From: Omphiscola glabra
Taxonomy: Eukaryota; Mollusca; Gastropoda; Lymnaeidae
Reading direction: 5' to 3'
Assembly: GCA_964017045.1 (NCBI GenBank)
Contig: OZ024799.1
Location: 34,105,736-34,169,735 of the forward strand
Length of the DNA stretch: 64,000 bases
In this document: piece after piece, positions 37,556-48,910 of the stretch
How the letters are laid out: each line of letters opens with the position of its first letter
Numbering within the stretch: the first letter of the stretch is position 1
Notes under the pieces: generated by a model
What the model saw: only the letters and a program-made list of their open reading frames with translations
The model's database searches: none
Told to the model about the DNA's origin: nothing
Program-made: the position numbers and the translations under genes

Positions 37556-39697
37556 TAGATGCAAAAGGAACACGGTGTTGGCAAGTCCTTTGATCTTTTT
37601 ACCATTTCTCAGGAAATTACCCTTGCAGCAATTTCTGAATGCCTTTAGTCTAATATACATTTTATTGGATTACATATGTTTTCATATTTCCGTGTCTTCG
37701 GATTCAACACTTTCCGAGTATAGAGCCATAGAGTATCGTAAACTTGTTACTTCAATGATTATAGTTATAAGAGAAGGGTGCTTAGAAAAATGGAGAGCTG
37801 TTTTGACACGTTCAAGAGACGACGAAGCTGCAGCCATTACAGCTAATTTATTCTGAGGCTGTGTACTCGCCCACTGACAGGTAGAACCTGATTCTAGTGT
37901 AAGTGGCTGCATCAATCAAAACATGCCTGATTTCCTTCAACTGTTGTCTTTCGGAGCCTCGGTCTCCGAGAACAGGTTCCGCGAGCTATCTTCGTCGCTG
38001 TGCATCTCGGGGAAAAAATGGCGGGTTCCAAACTGTGGCGCACTCACTCATCGACTCGTTTTGTTTTTTTGTCCCCATTTTTTAAAAAGCTTCTGATGAC
38101 GTTAAAAAATAAACAACTGAAAATTACGTATTTTATTTCAATCTCTAACCGAAATAAGCGAACTTATGTATTTATATAATAGTAATTTTACTGCTTCGTA
38201 CTGCTTCCCACTGATGTGCACATGAAGAAAAAATATGATCTCAAGACTCCGAAAATGCGATGGAGCTTATTACACAACATTAAAAAGGAATTACAAACAC
38301 GACATGCGGAGTCGCGGATATAGAATTTTAAGGGTCAGAAAAATTTAAAATATTGTCTTAAAAAAAATTCTGCGGTCTTCGTTTCTGTTATATTCAACAG
38401 TATTAGCAAAAAGTCACAAGGTAAGGCAAACAAAAGGTGACGCTGCTCGTACAGCCTGGTAATAAACATCATAGATAAAACAAAATGACAGGGGATACGA
38501 AGGACATGGACAAGGAAATGTGCTTTAAACGGGGTGCTTTCAGTTCTTGTTTAATCTTACAATTTTTTCTTTTCTCCGAGCGAGGTGTGCATCGCGTTCA
38601 GCCCATGGTGTTATTCATTGGAGTAGAATTTTGTTGCGTCGATGTGTAAGTCTGGGGGTGGGGGTGGAGGGTAAGCCATACAATAGAATATTATAACTAA
38701 GGGTAAGTGCTTGATGGACTCAATGTACTCGGTTCTTCGTGGCCGTATTAACATTTTAGTACGAATTACGATTGAATAATTGTACTTAAAAATATGCCGT
38801 TTTTGTTATGTTTATTTTTAAATTTCACATAAACAATTTGAAAAACTAAAATAGAGTAAGTTTATGTGTAAAAAAATTACACACATACACAGTCTTGTCA
38901 TCAGTATTAGCAAAATAATTCGGATGAAGCTTATCTTTGTACTTTGCTGTAAATTAGTTCAATTGTATTTGACAGCCATTCAAATATAAAAACAGCACAT
39001 TTTAAAAAAAGAAGCAACAAATAAAAGAATTCAACTAATGGATGTAAGAAGAAAACAATTACTACATTATTTCTTTTATGCTGAGTTTTTTTTTCCCCAT
39101 TTACCTGCAATACAAAGCGTTACGAAGGGCAGATAGACAATACTGATTCATTCCACGCCAAATTGGCATCAGTCATCCTCGTCTCTAGGCGCGGGCATTG
39201 GCTGGCTGGCGAGTTCATCATATGACCCAGCTATTTCGCCATTATTACTAAGTCGACAACGGTCAGATTTTAACCCGCTAACTTTTGTTGTGCGATCTAA
39301 CAATAATTTGTTCATGGCTTAAATAACTATTAATAGTTCCGATACACCATGAATAACATTATACTTTTTGGGGAAGGGGGGGGGGGGGTGTGGTGAATGA
39401 AAATAAGAGATAGGACGCTATATTTTTTCATGACTATACAAAATTCCGATTCAATTCAATGACACATTTTTCCAAAAATTAAACTGAAGACTTTGAGGAG
39501 AAAAGAAAATTCGGGCACAGGAAAGAATCAAACGAATAACTTAGTATTGAAGTACGCCAAGGTAAAGAAAACACATACAAAAAATGAAATAAAGTGGATA
39601 ATTGCAAAAACGTCTAGACGACTCTCGAAAGGTAATGGGATATGTCACATCTCGATTCAAAATTTATTTTTACCATCAATCTTTTCGTACATGGCGT
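37556..39697. other. Non-coding stretch
   Basis: No array, transposon end or exon recognised. A G run lies at 39,376. Confidence 0.6.
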
Positions 39698-40110
39698 GAA
39701 CTTACTTTACTTGAACTTACTTTACATGAACTTACTTTATTTGAACTTACTTTACTGAACTTACTTTACTTGAACTTACTTTACTTGAACTTACTTTATT
39801 TGAACTTACTTTACTGAACTTACTTTACTTGAACTTACTTTACTTGGCTTGAACTTGCTTTACTTTAACTTACTTTACCCAGCTTGAACTTACTTTACTT
39901 GAACTTACTTTACTAAGCTTGAACTTACTTTACCCAGCTTGAACTTACTTTCCTTGAACTTACTTTACTTGAACTTACTTTACCCAGCTTGAACTTACTT
40001 TACTTGAACTTACTTTACCCAGCTTGAACTTACTTTACCCAGCTTGAACTTACTTTACCCAGCTTGAACTTACTTTACCCAGCTTGAACTTACTTTACCC
40101 AGCTTGAACG
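39698..40110 (+). repeat. Compound minisatellite (GAACTTACTTTAC units)
   Basis: GAACTTACTTTA recurs about 25 times. Spacers are TT (15-bp unit), nothing, or CCCAGCTT (20-bp unit). The left part is mostly 15-bp units and the right end is a homogeneous run of 20-bp units, which suggests growth by recent amplification at the right. Confidence 0.95.
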
Positions 40111-40170
40111 CAGTCCCTTATATCTGATTATTTTCGTAATATATAAGACCTCGTAAGATTTTCGTGATTT

Positions 40171-40345
40171 CTAGATGGCCGAGTGGTCTAAACTGAGTAA
40201 ATTCCAAGCTAGCGGACTCGAGTAGGCTGAGACGATGAAAATTCCGACAACTCCTGCGCATTAAGAACACAGCGCTGGTCATCTACTGCATCCTGGTCTA
40301 TGTCCAGTAAGTCTTGCCACTGGATCAAACAGGCAAGGACGAGAG
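40171..40345 (+). mobile_element. Probable tRNA-derived SINE
   Basis: GATGGCCGAGTGGTCTAA is an intact Pol III box A of the tRNA-Leu/Ser type. It is followed by GCGGACTCGAGTAGG where such SINEs have the anticodon arm. A good box B (GGTTCGAATCC-type) is not present; GAAAATTCCGAC is in about the right place and may be its worn form. It is not a functional tRNA gene because the arms do not fold. Confidence 0.45.
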
Positions 40346-43300
40346 AGCGAGTCTGCCGAATTGAGCAACTCTCCCTCCTTTAAACTCAAGTCAATTGCCT
40401 CCGTCAACTTCGCTTGCGAAGGACACGAACAATATCTTTTTTTTTTTTTCGTACAACGTTTCTTCTTCCTAAGATGGTCGATTCTTTTATTGATCCAGAA
40501 GATAACAAGAGACTTAAAAGTTTTACTTTAGAAAATGTGATGCTGTTTATATTTAATGACGAAATGTCATGAAGCATATCTTCAGTATAACTTTGCTTCA
40601 ATGTCATTATTAGAAGATAGAACAAAATATGTTGTGTTTATAGGAAATTTCAGAAAAAGGCCACAGTTTTAAATGTGTTTATTATGAAAGACAGAAAGTC
40701 TGCTACAGGATTTTACAACATTGCATAAGAATATAAGATTAAACAACGTTCAAAATGTTTGATGTATAGGTTCTACGTGCTCTAGTTAACAAAGACGACT
40801 ATTTCGGTATACTTTTCAACAACATAACTTTTAATAGTCAATTTCGACTTGAAATAATTCATGGAAAAGCTCACGCCATCCACTGGGAGCAGTCAGCCAA
40901 ATAAGAGCAACTAAGAGCAGTCAGCCAAAATAAGAGCAACTAAGAGCAGTCAGCTAAATAAGAGCAAAGCGCACATAACACGCGAGTACTCATCTTGTTG
41001 CTATTTATTGTTTTAAGAGAAATTTTAAAAAAAAACACAACCAATGCATCAATTTGAATTCTGTACCCACTTCTCTCGGCTTGACCACATTTTTGGACCA
41101 CGTCTGGCAAGCAGTCATCGCTGAGCTGATGTAGACTTGTTGCCCCCCGAGGGTTTCCTCTTAATCTGCAGAAAACTTGCGCATGTGCAACGCACAAACG
41201 CCCGCAAAAATTGCATTCCTATTTTTTGTTAAACGTCTTTTATGTCATACCTCCTATTTGAATGTTTCTTTGATTCCCCGCATTGTTAAGTTTTACCAAG
41301 AAAATCCCCATAGTTCGACGTTTAAAAAAAAAATTCTGCTTTTTAATCATTATTTTTTTGTTGTATTAACATGTCCTGTCATACATATTTTGCCCTCATT
41401 AATTTCTTCTGCCAAGTGACACAATAAGACTTACAACCCCCCCACCCCACCCCGGGCATGCGATGATTCCATTATCTATCACGATGACTGGGCCTGGTCT
41501 TCTCTGGTTTCCTGCAAGGATCTGCTCCGTTCCTGTTGACTTTTACAAATGGCTGTGTCTCTGTAGCGGAGTGTGTTGCTGGAAGATTGTATCACGGCAT
41601 TTGACGTAAACAGAACTTGATTACTTGTAGTTTAGTCACATGCATATGATTGGTGGCCTGCATTATAGACAGAACCACATTTTCCGTGGTGCTTTTTTTA
41701 CTATCTTTTTTTTTGTGTGTGTATTATGTAAGACAAGCTTCAGGTTATTGTTTTTTTTTTTCATCTTCTTGTGGTAAATTACAGTACATAATAAATGTGT
41801 ACTTCCAATTGGACCACATTGATCTTAGCAATACATATATTCTGAGAAAGCCCGTCTCCAACGTAAAACACCTTTAAATGGCTCATTCCCATCCACACAA
41901 AGCTGTGATAGATTATCGTGAACTTTATTTGCAGCGTTGCGGCACATCTATTCCGTAAAGTGTCATTCAGTTTATCGAGTAAGCTTCACAGCTTTTGTTA
42001 AGAAAGAATCATTTAGCACTCGCATCTGCCCGTAACAGCTCTCGCAGTTTAATGCTCATTAATACACGAGGCGGGTCGTTAATCCAGTTCGCGTATTTGG
42101 AGTTAATGAAGTTAATGGTTGTATTGCGTGCATCAGCCGCGAGACCCGCTCGACGAACTTTACCTTATCTGTTCCCCGCTTGTCGTTTATTCATGCGGTT
42201 GTCTGCCCGAGCACCAGTGTTTCTAAAACTGTTCGAGGGAGGGGGTCTCTTCCACCCCCACATTAGTAACAGACTTTTAATACTTAGTTCTGGATTCATC
42301 GGTTCCATTTAATTAGCAGAGCACTGAATGGTCAGAGCAAAATTAAATGGCAAACACCAATGGAATCGATACCTCACGGTATCACTTTAACAAAAAAGTG
42401 TCCACGTGTAGAGTATACGACTTTTTTTTTTTTTGAAGAAATCACCAAAGAAGGCTGAACGTGTTGACAGTAACGTTATATTTTGGAAACACTTCCCACC
42501 CCGACCACCCCCGCCCATTGTTTGTTCCTATGTTACGTGTCACAATCAATTCAGAGTTGTTGCTTTTTTTCCTCGTCGTTGTAATAAAATAAACATCACG
42601 AAATATTGCAATTAGCCCTCGAGATATCTGATATCCTGCATCAGATCCCAAATGAAGTGGGCTGGGCTCAAGCATCGGAGCCTTGTCGATGACATGATTC
42701 TGGTTCGGTCAGCAATAAAAGAGAATATCTTAGAATATTTTCACTTGACAACTTAGAGCTTGGTTTGTTGTGCTTTTGTGTGTGTGTGTGTGGCAATAAG
42801 TTGATTGAGAAAAAGATGGTAGGTGGGGCTGCACGTAAGTTAACCTTTTATTTTAGCGCGTGTGCTTTATAAAACCATTCATCATATAAAGCTCAGAGTG
42901 ACTATCTTTGTTAATGGATCGATTGGAGAACCAAATATTTTAATTCGGTCATAATCCCGTATCCCAAGAGCTCACATTTTTTAGAAATCTTAAAATTGAG
43001 AGGGTGAAGAGTGAAAAAAAAAAGTTATACTGGCGATACATACTTATAACACTTCATTATCCAGAAGGAGGTGCTGACGGGTTTGAATTTGATAAAAAAT
43101 ACCACGTTCAGGGCTGGGGAGTGAATTTCGAAAATGTATAGGGCCCTTACGTAAGTGACAACTATAGAATGTGTACAAAACGGGACATTTATTTTAACAT
43201 TAAAGGGAAACGTCTAGAGTTGCGGTACTTTGTTTTGGGCGATTTAGTATTGAAATATTGATAACACAGAGGAGATTTTACAATTTATTTGAAAATTTAA

Positions 43301-43816
43301 AAAAAATAAATCGAATTTTACATAAATGTCTGTATAGTTCCATGTAGATATAAAGATTATAAAAAATGTCAATGGGAGGTCCATTTTTATGGAAAGTTTG
43401 GTTTAGTTTTATAGATTTCTATACTTTCCTGTGAATTTCATCGAGATTGGTGAACATATTTTTTAGAAGGTTTTTAAGACTATATAAATGCCCTTTTTTA
43501 TGTTTCTAATGTTTCTATACTTTTCATTTTTCGCGTATATTTCTTATAAGTCTATATTTCTTTTCCTCAAATGTTATAAGATCAGATTTAAAGATATTTT
43601 TGACGTTTCTAGACAGTTCCAACTGAGTGTAGGAGGATCTACAATGTAATTCTTTTTATAGCAAAAGCGATGCACGAAGGCTTAGATTACAATGCTAGCT
43701 TCTACATGAATTGTTGCATTTAGGCTCAAATTTGGGAAACATATTTTCATCACTGTCAAAATATCGGTGGATATTAAAACTAATAATATCTACATCATTT
43801 TACGTATGGCTGCCGT
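40346..43816. other. Non-coding stretch with one small array
   Basis: The block includes a 28-29-bp array at 40,887, a T run at 42,422 and C-rich patches at 41,430 and 42,500. The frame at 41,995-42,312 (plus) lies in a less AT-rich piece but resembles nothing. Confidence 0.5.
40887..40969 (+). repeat. 28-29-bp tandem repeat, three copies
   Basis: Units start GAGCAGTCAGC at 40887, 40915 and 40944 and contain AATAAGAGCAACTAA. Confidence 0.9.
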
Positions 43817-44005
43817 TGTTGTTGCCGGAAGAGGATATCTCTAAAGTTGTTTATTTTACGGTGCTCTGTTTCTTGTTGTATTTTCGTTTGTCCTGTTCGC
43901 CGAAGAAGGCTCTAAGACGAAACGTTCACATCTTATTGTCCTGCCTATTGATTCAAGCTTCAACATACCTTGTCTACTATTTCATTTACACAGCTTGAAT
44001 GCAGC
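43817..44005 (+). repeat. Dispersed repeat family X, copy 2 (hammerhead-like core)
   Basis: Aligns with the minus strand of 36,105-36,310. The core is CCGAAGAAGGC, TCTAA, GACGAAACGTT. The conserved part is flanked by phrases shared with copy 1 on both sides, so the family has a unit of at least 190 bases. Confidence 0.8.
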
Positions 44006-44841
44006 CTTTCAATCATTATCATAAAATTTAACACCAAATGAAAGTTATTGATGTATTTTTATGATTTTTATAATAAAGTATTTTGTTGTTGTTTCAAGGC
44101 AGGATAAATTATCCTGGTTCGTTCAGTGTACTGGGTGACATGTCTAATACAAAAGTGTAGAGTTGGAAACAAGTATATATTGTTAAAATGCCGGATTGAG
44201 AAGGCAAAGCGATTGTCTTGGCCAAAGACTGTATACAGATAGTGGATGCTGAGTGTATAGCATTGAATTATTCTGTTGGTGCGAGTCAGTCATTTATAAA
44301 AGATATGGACAAAGTAAAATGATTTTAGACGTAGCAGCCTGTCCTTGTCACTCATCACTATTTTGAAGAGACTTTTAAAATTTAAATGAACCATTTTTGA
44401 AGCAATTTTGATAATGAAATACTTGGGACGAAAGTCTGGGAAGTGACAAGAAATCAACCCCAATGCAGCTCCAACCAAATAGGCCAACTGTTGACTTCGA
44501 GTATACTACTAGACAGCAGATTCTTTTCGCTATATCTCATATAATGTGCTGTATAAACTAATGGAAACTCTTCGTAAAACTTAACATAAAAAAAGTTATC
44601 ATAATAAATCTCGAAAGGAGAACTAGAAAAGCGTCTAATTAACAAACTAAAGACTAGAGTGTAAGCGTCAGGTCACACGATCAAATTTCGCGTCAAATTG
44701 TTGTATGAACGCTCTATGTTGTGCGTGGTTTCTTTTTTGGGGAATTTATTTCAAATAGTAATTTGAAAGCTGTGACAAGGCTTCATACACGAACTGCATC
44801 AAATGCTTGAAGGAAAATTTGATTGTGTGAACCGACCCTAA
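44006..44841. other. Non-coding stretch, nothing recognised
   Basis: AT-rich; short minus-strand frames have no family resemblance. Confidence 0.6.
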
Positions 44842-45073
44842 AATTGACAGGGTGTTAAACACTCCAAAAGTCTAACTTGACAGGGCGTTAAACACTCCAA
44901 AAGTGTAACTTGACAGGGCGTTAAACACTCCAAAAGTGTAACTTGACAGGGCGTTAAACACTCCAAAAATGTAACTTGACAGGGCGTTAAACACTCCAAA
45001 CGTGTAACTTGACAGGGCGTTAAACACTCCAAAAGTGTAACTTGACAGGGCGTTAAACACTCCAAAAGTGTAA
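44842..45073 (+). repeat. 33-bp tandem repeat, seven copies
   Basis: The unit starts ACTTGACAGGGCGTTAAACA and continues CTCCAAAAGTGTA. Copies are nearly identical, with a few substitutions (AAATG, AACGTG, GTCTA). The period of 33 keeps two minus-strand frames open, which is not evidence of coding. Confidence 0.97.
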
Positions 45074-46030
45074 CTGTTCATCATACCGAACGTCTAAACG
45101 GAACCATTTGTAAGCACATAACAGCCTCACAACACTAACCATATTTATCGAGTACGAGAACTGATAGAATTGTACATTTCAAATGGGTTGTAATTTTACA
45201 AACTGGATTTTAAACAAACTCACGATATAGGCCCTAGGAAAAAAAAATCTTATTTGATTTCAATTGCATATTTGTAATCGTTTTAAAACGAAGCGTGATT
45301 TCGATGCCGTGACTAGACAAGAGAACTGAAAGCGTGGCGTAAACTGGGTTTTAAAGCAATTTTCTTGTGTTTATAATCCAATCAGTCCCAGGCTATTTCA
45401 TCTTTACACCCATCGTTTCGTGAGCCGTGCTTACGGCTGCCAGAAAACAACATCTCAGCGAGCTTACAAGACGGCCGCTTGTTCCGAGATCTCATAACAA
45501 TAACAATCCAGGCGAGCCTTTGAATGGGTGAGGTCTAAAATATATATAATATAAGAACCTTTTAAAACCTATTTATAAATAGTCTCGAGTAGAGGATACA
45601 CCGTGACATGGGCGGCGCCAGTAATGAGAGGGGTGGGAGGCACAATAATATCAACGTTTCGTTTTTAAAGATCGTGATAAAAACGACCAGGATAATGCAA
45701 GATAGTGATTTTGTCCCTTCATATTTTTGCCACCACCAAGTCATCAATTTTAAATTTGTAGCATTACCATTTATCTATTTTTAAAAAAAAAGCATTGAAA
45801 AAATCAATAAGATCGCTGTCCCCCATATTGCCACACCTGTGTGTGAAGATCGCTGTCCCCCATGTTGCCACACCTATGTGTAATGTTAAAAGTATTTAAG
45901 CAACCAGCATCGTTATATTGGTATTTCGGTGCCACAACAATTGACGGTGGTCGACATGTTATCTTAGTAAAAAAAGTGAATGCGATACATTTTTACCCTT
46001 TAAATGTATATTAATTGCCTCTATATTATA
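45074..46030. other. Non-coding stretch
   Basis: A short tandem pair GATCGCTGTCCCCCAT-TTGCC occurs at 45,812 and 45,848. Nothing else recognised. Confidence 0.6.
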
Positions 46031-46038
46031 CTGTCAAG

Positions 46039-46228
46039 CAGTGGCGTAGCGAGCTTAACTCGCGCCCGGGGCACAATACCTTTTTAGCGCCCCCCCCCCA
46101 ATACCTTTTTAGCGCCCCCCTTTATTCGAAAACCATACAATATATAGTAAAATATACCATTTGGCGCCCCTTTGTGAGTAGCGCCCGGGGCATGATCCCC
46201 CCCTTGCTCACCACTCACTGCGCCACTG
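46039..46228. mobile_element. hAT-like MITE with CAGTGGCG ends
   Basis: The left end is CAGTGGCGTAGCGAG and the reverse complement of the right end is CAGTGGCGCAGTGAG (13 of 15 identical). The flanking octamers CTGTCAAG (46031-46038) and CTGTCGAT (46229-46236) match at 6 of 8 positions, which fits an aged 8-bp target duplication. The interior has two C tracts, each after TTTTTAGCG, and a GCGCCCGGGGCA phrase near both ends. No transposase. Confidence 0.7.
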
Positions 46229-46628
46229 CTGTCGATGGTGTAGGAGGCCTGAGTGCAAGAGACCTACCTCGCTGACTGCGCCCCCTTGGATGCCACCAAG
46301 AAAATGTCAAGGTTACATTAACCTATGGGCTTACTCACAAAACCAGAATCCGAAAACCCAACAACAATCCCCATACCAGTTCGTACACAAGCCCACTACA
46401 AGCCCTGCTCCACCCTAAGCCCACGCCAGTCGCGTCCCCTACCTATTCATTTCAATTGATGCGGAGCAGGCGTTTCTATTAATAAAACCCGACACCGGGC
46501 GAGACAGCCGCACGAATCTCTCAAGGCCAAAGTGTCGAATCTGTCAGGGACTGTCAGAATTTACTGGAGATGTTTCCATCTCGGTTTTTCTTTGGCTTAT
46601 AAAATCACGAAACTCAGACGCATTCCAC

Positions 46629-46858
46629 ACACTATCCGATGTCGGATCGATGCACACTATCCGATGTCGGATCGATACACACTATCCGATGTCGGATCGA
46701 TACACACTATCCGATGTCAGATCGACACACACTATCCGATGTCAGATCGATACACACTATCCGATGTCAGATCGATACACACTATCCGATGACGAATCGA
46801 CATACACACTATCCGATGTCAGATCGATATACACTATCCTATGTCAGATCGATACACA
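46629..46858 (+). repeat. 25-bp tandem repeat with internal palindrome, about nine copies
   Basis: The unit contains ACACTATCCGATGTCGGATC, then GATAC. In the first three units ATCCGA and TCGGAT form perfect 6-bp inverted arms around TG; later units have TCAGAT, which breaks one pair. An adjacent ATCGAT adds a second palindrome. Confidence 0.95.
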
Positions 46859-47132
46859 CGGACAACACTATTTAGTGGTCGATTCGCACCATTTTTAGTC
46901 GTTCTCAGCGTGATACACATTTCTATGATGATTGTTTTAAGATTAAGACGGTGACAGAGTGTGAACAATCTGCATACCGGCCTACTCTGAAGAAGCTCAC
47001 CAATCTGGAGTCAAACTTTTGACATTGAGACAAACCATAGCTGGTGATATATAATGTTAATGTCTATATTTAATCAAGGATTTTCACGGTTTTTACATTA
47101 TGACATGAACTAGAAAGCACCACACCTTTTTC

Positions 47133-47170
<38 letters not shown>

Positions 47171-48756
47171 CCTGGATGTGTCAAGTCTAAAATGAAAAAG
47201 GTAAATCCATTCGTGTGGGATGTAACTCAAAAAATAAGTTCTCTTTCAAATAATCTATAATGTGTGCAAGACAAATTAAATCGTCAACAAGTTTCTAAAA
47301 CGAAATGTTCATGTTAGATCTTCAACTTGTCCAATGGACGTGTTTTGTCAACATTTTCCAAATTCTCCTCGTTTCTTAGGTCTTCAACCTGCATAAAGTC
47401 TGCAGCAAGCACAAAAATAAAAGGATCCGAAGCGTACGAAGCCAGATTTAGGAGACAAAAACTCTACAACCGGGTATGAACCATTCAACAGACTATATCG
47501 TAGATACGTTAAACAGGTAAACTAAACTTGGCCAATGAGACATTAGTCATGCAGGCCATTCTATTAGACAGCAACCGTACACGGCCTGAAGGGAAAGCTG
47601 ATCCGGAGACGGCAAGCGATGGTGAAACGGATGTCATTTGGATCAGGCCCGGTTCGATGACAAGGTCACGTCCAGGTGCCGGATAAATGCAGGATGCCCA
47701 GTAACTGGATACGACACTCTTTTTTCGCAAAATTTTCTTTCTTTCTTTTTTTTTTACACCTTCCTCTCTCATTGGTTTGCGATAAGCAAAGAAAATGTGG
47801 TGAATACAGGAACCAGATGCATACACTTTTAAAAGAGATCCCAGCTGTCAGAGTCGTCGGAGTGGGTGAGATGTTGGACCATACCACAAAACAAAAACAG
47901 TATGATGTCAATCAGGTGTTGTTGTTTTTTTTCAATGTAAATAGTTAAATGGCAAACCCCCCCCCCCCCCTTTTTTTTTTCTTCCATAAAAAATACTATT
48001 TAGATGTTTAGCCGGAGTTGAATAAATAGTTATGTCTCCAAATAATGCAGAATACGGACGGTCGTAGACCATCTTGGAAATCTCGATAATCTGTTATTTC
48101 CCCCACTGTAAGACGACGCCATTTAACGAACAAATGTGTGTGTCTCATGCGTATACCTGTAAATTGTATACCATCTACATATAAATCTGAAAGAGATATG
48201 ACCGGAATGATTGTATCAATTACTAAATTTTGCGGAAAGTGGCCCGATTCTTTTTTTAAATATACATTAATGAATTTTCAACTTTCCAAGATGTATTTGC
48301 GATACTACCAAGCCGTCTCTATTGGAGTCTGAAGTTAGTTAATGTGGTCACGGTATTCTAAACCACGAATTGGAGGCAGTTCTATGTTGAGCCATTCAAT
48401 ATCTTCTGTTGTAAGCCATCACGTATATGTGAGGATAAATATAAATACATACCGTTCCTCATTGTTATCACTTTACTTTCAGATATACTGGGCAATATTG
48501 AATCGCGGCTGAGAATTTGAAATTTAAATACGGATACAAAGAATGAGCTTTCAAATTCGATTTCCGCTGAGAGATGAGTAGGTTAATATCAAATGGTTTA
48601 ATGCCCCGCTCTTTCAAACGTTTCAGAGTTCTATAGTTGGTGGGCCTCGGTGGATAGTGCTTGGTTTGAGGTGGTCAGCGGAATTGAGTAACGTAAAACT
48701 TGATGTCGGCTATATTCGGCTACGATAGCAAACGAATTAAAGACCAACGGCGAGTA
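46859..48756. other. Non-coding stretch with AT microsatellite
   Basis: An (AT)n run lies at 47,139-47,169 and a C run at 47,958. Frames at 47.5-47.95 kb on both strands resemble nothing. Confidence 0.6.
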
Positions 48757-48910
48757 GGCAGGAGCAGGGCATGAGCAGGGCATGAGCAGGGCATGAGCAA
48801 GGCATGAGCAGGGCAGGAGCAGGGCAGGAGCAGGGCAGGAGCAGGACAGGAGCAGGACAGGAGCAGAGCATGAGCTGGGCATGAGCAGGACAGGAGCAGG
48901 GCATGAGCAG
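48757..48910 (+). repeat. 12-bp minisatellite (GAGCAGGGCATG)
   Basis: About 13 units alternate GGCATGAGCAGG and GGCAGGAGCAGG. The period is a multiple of three, so minus-strand cysteine/proline/alanine-rich frames stay open; they are not genes. Confidence 0.95.

Noticed and set aside
37322..37660. Repetitive open frames on both strands (DRDICT-type peptide and its mirror)
   Set aside because: They exist only because the 18-bp tandem unit is a multiple of three. No splice sites, homologues or composition support coding.
40171..40260. tRNA gene
   Set aside because: Box A is good, but there is no box B of the right form, no acceptor stem pairing and no anticodon arm; it reads as a SINE.
44838..45084. 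Minus-strand cysteine-rich repeat frames
   Set aside because: Product of the 33-bp array; two overlapping frames are open at once, as expected for any such array.
46532..46898. Three overlapping plus-strand repeat frames
   Set aside because: A 25-bp period cycles through all frames, so all three are open and repetitive; not coding.
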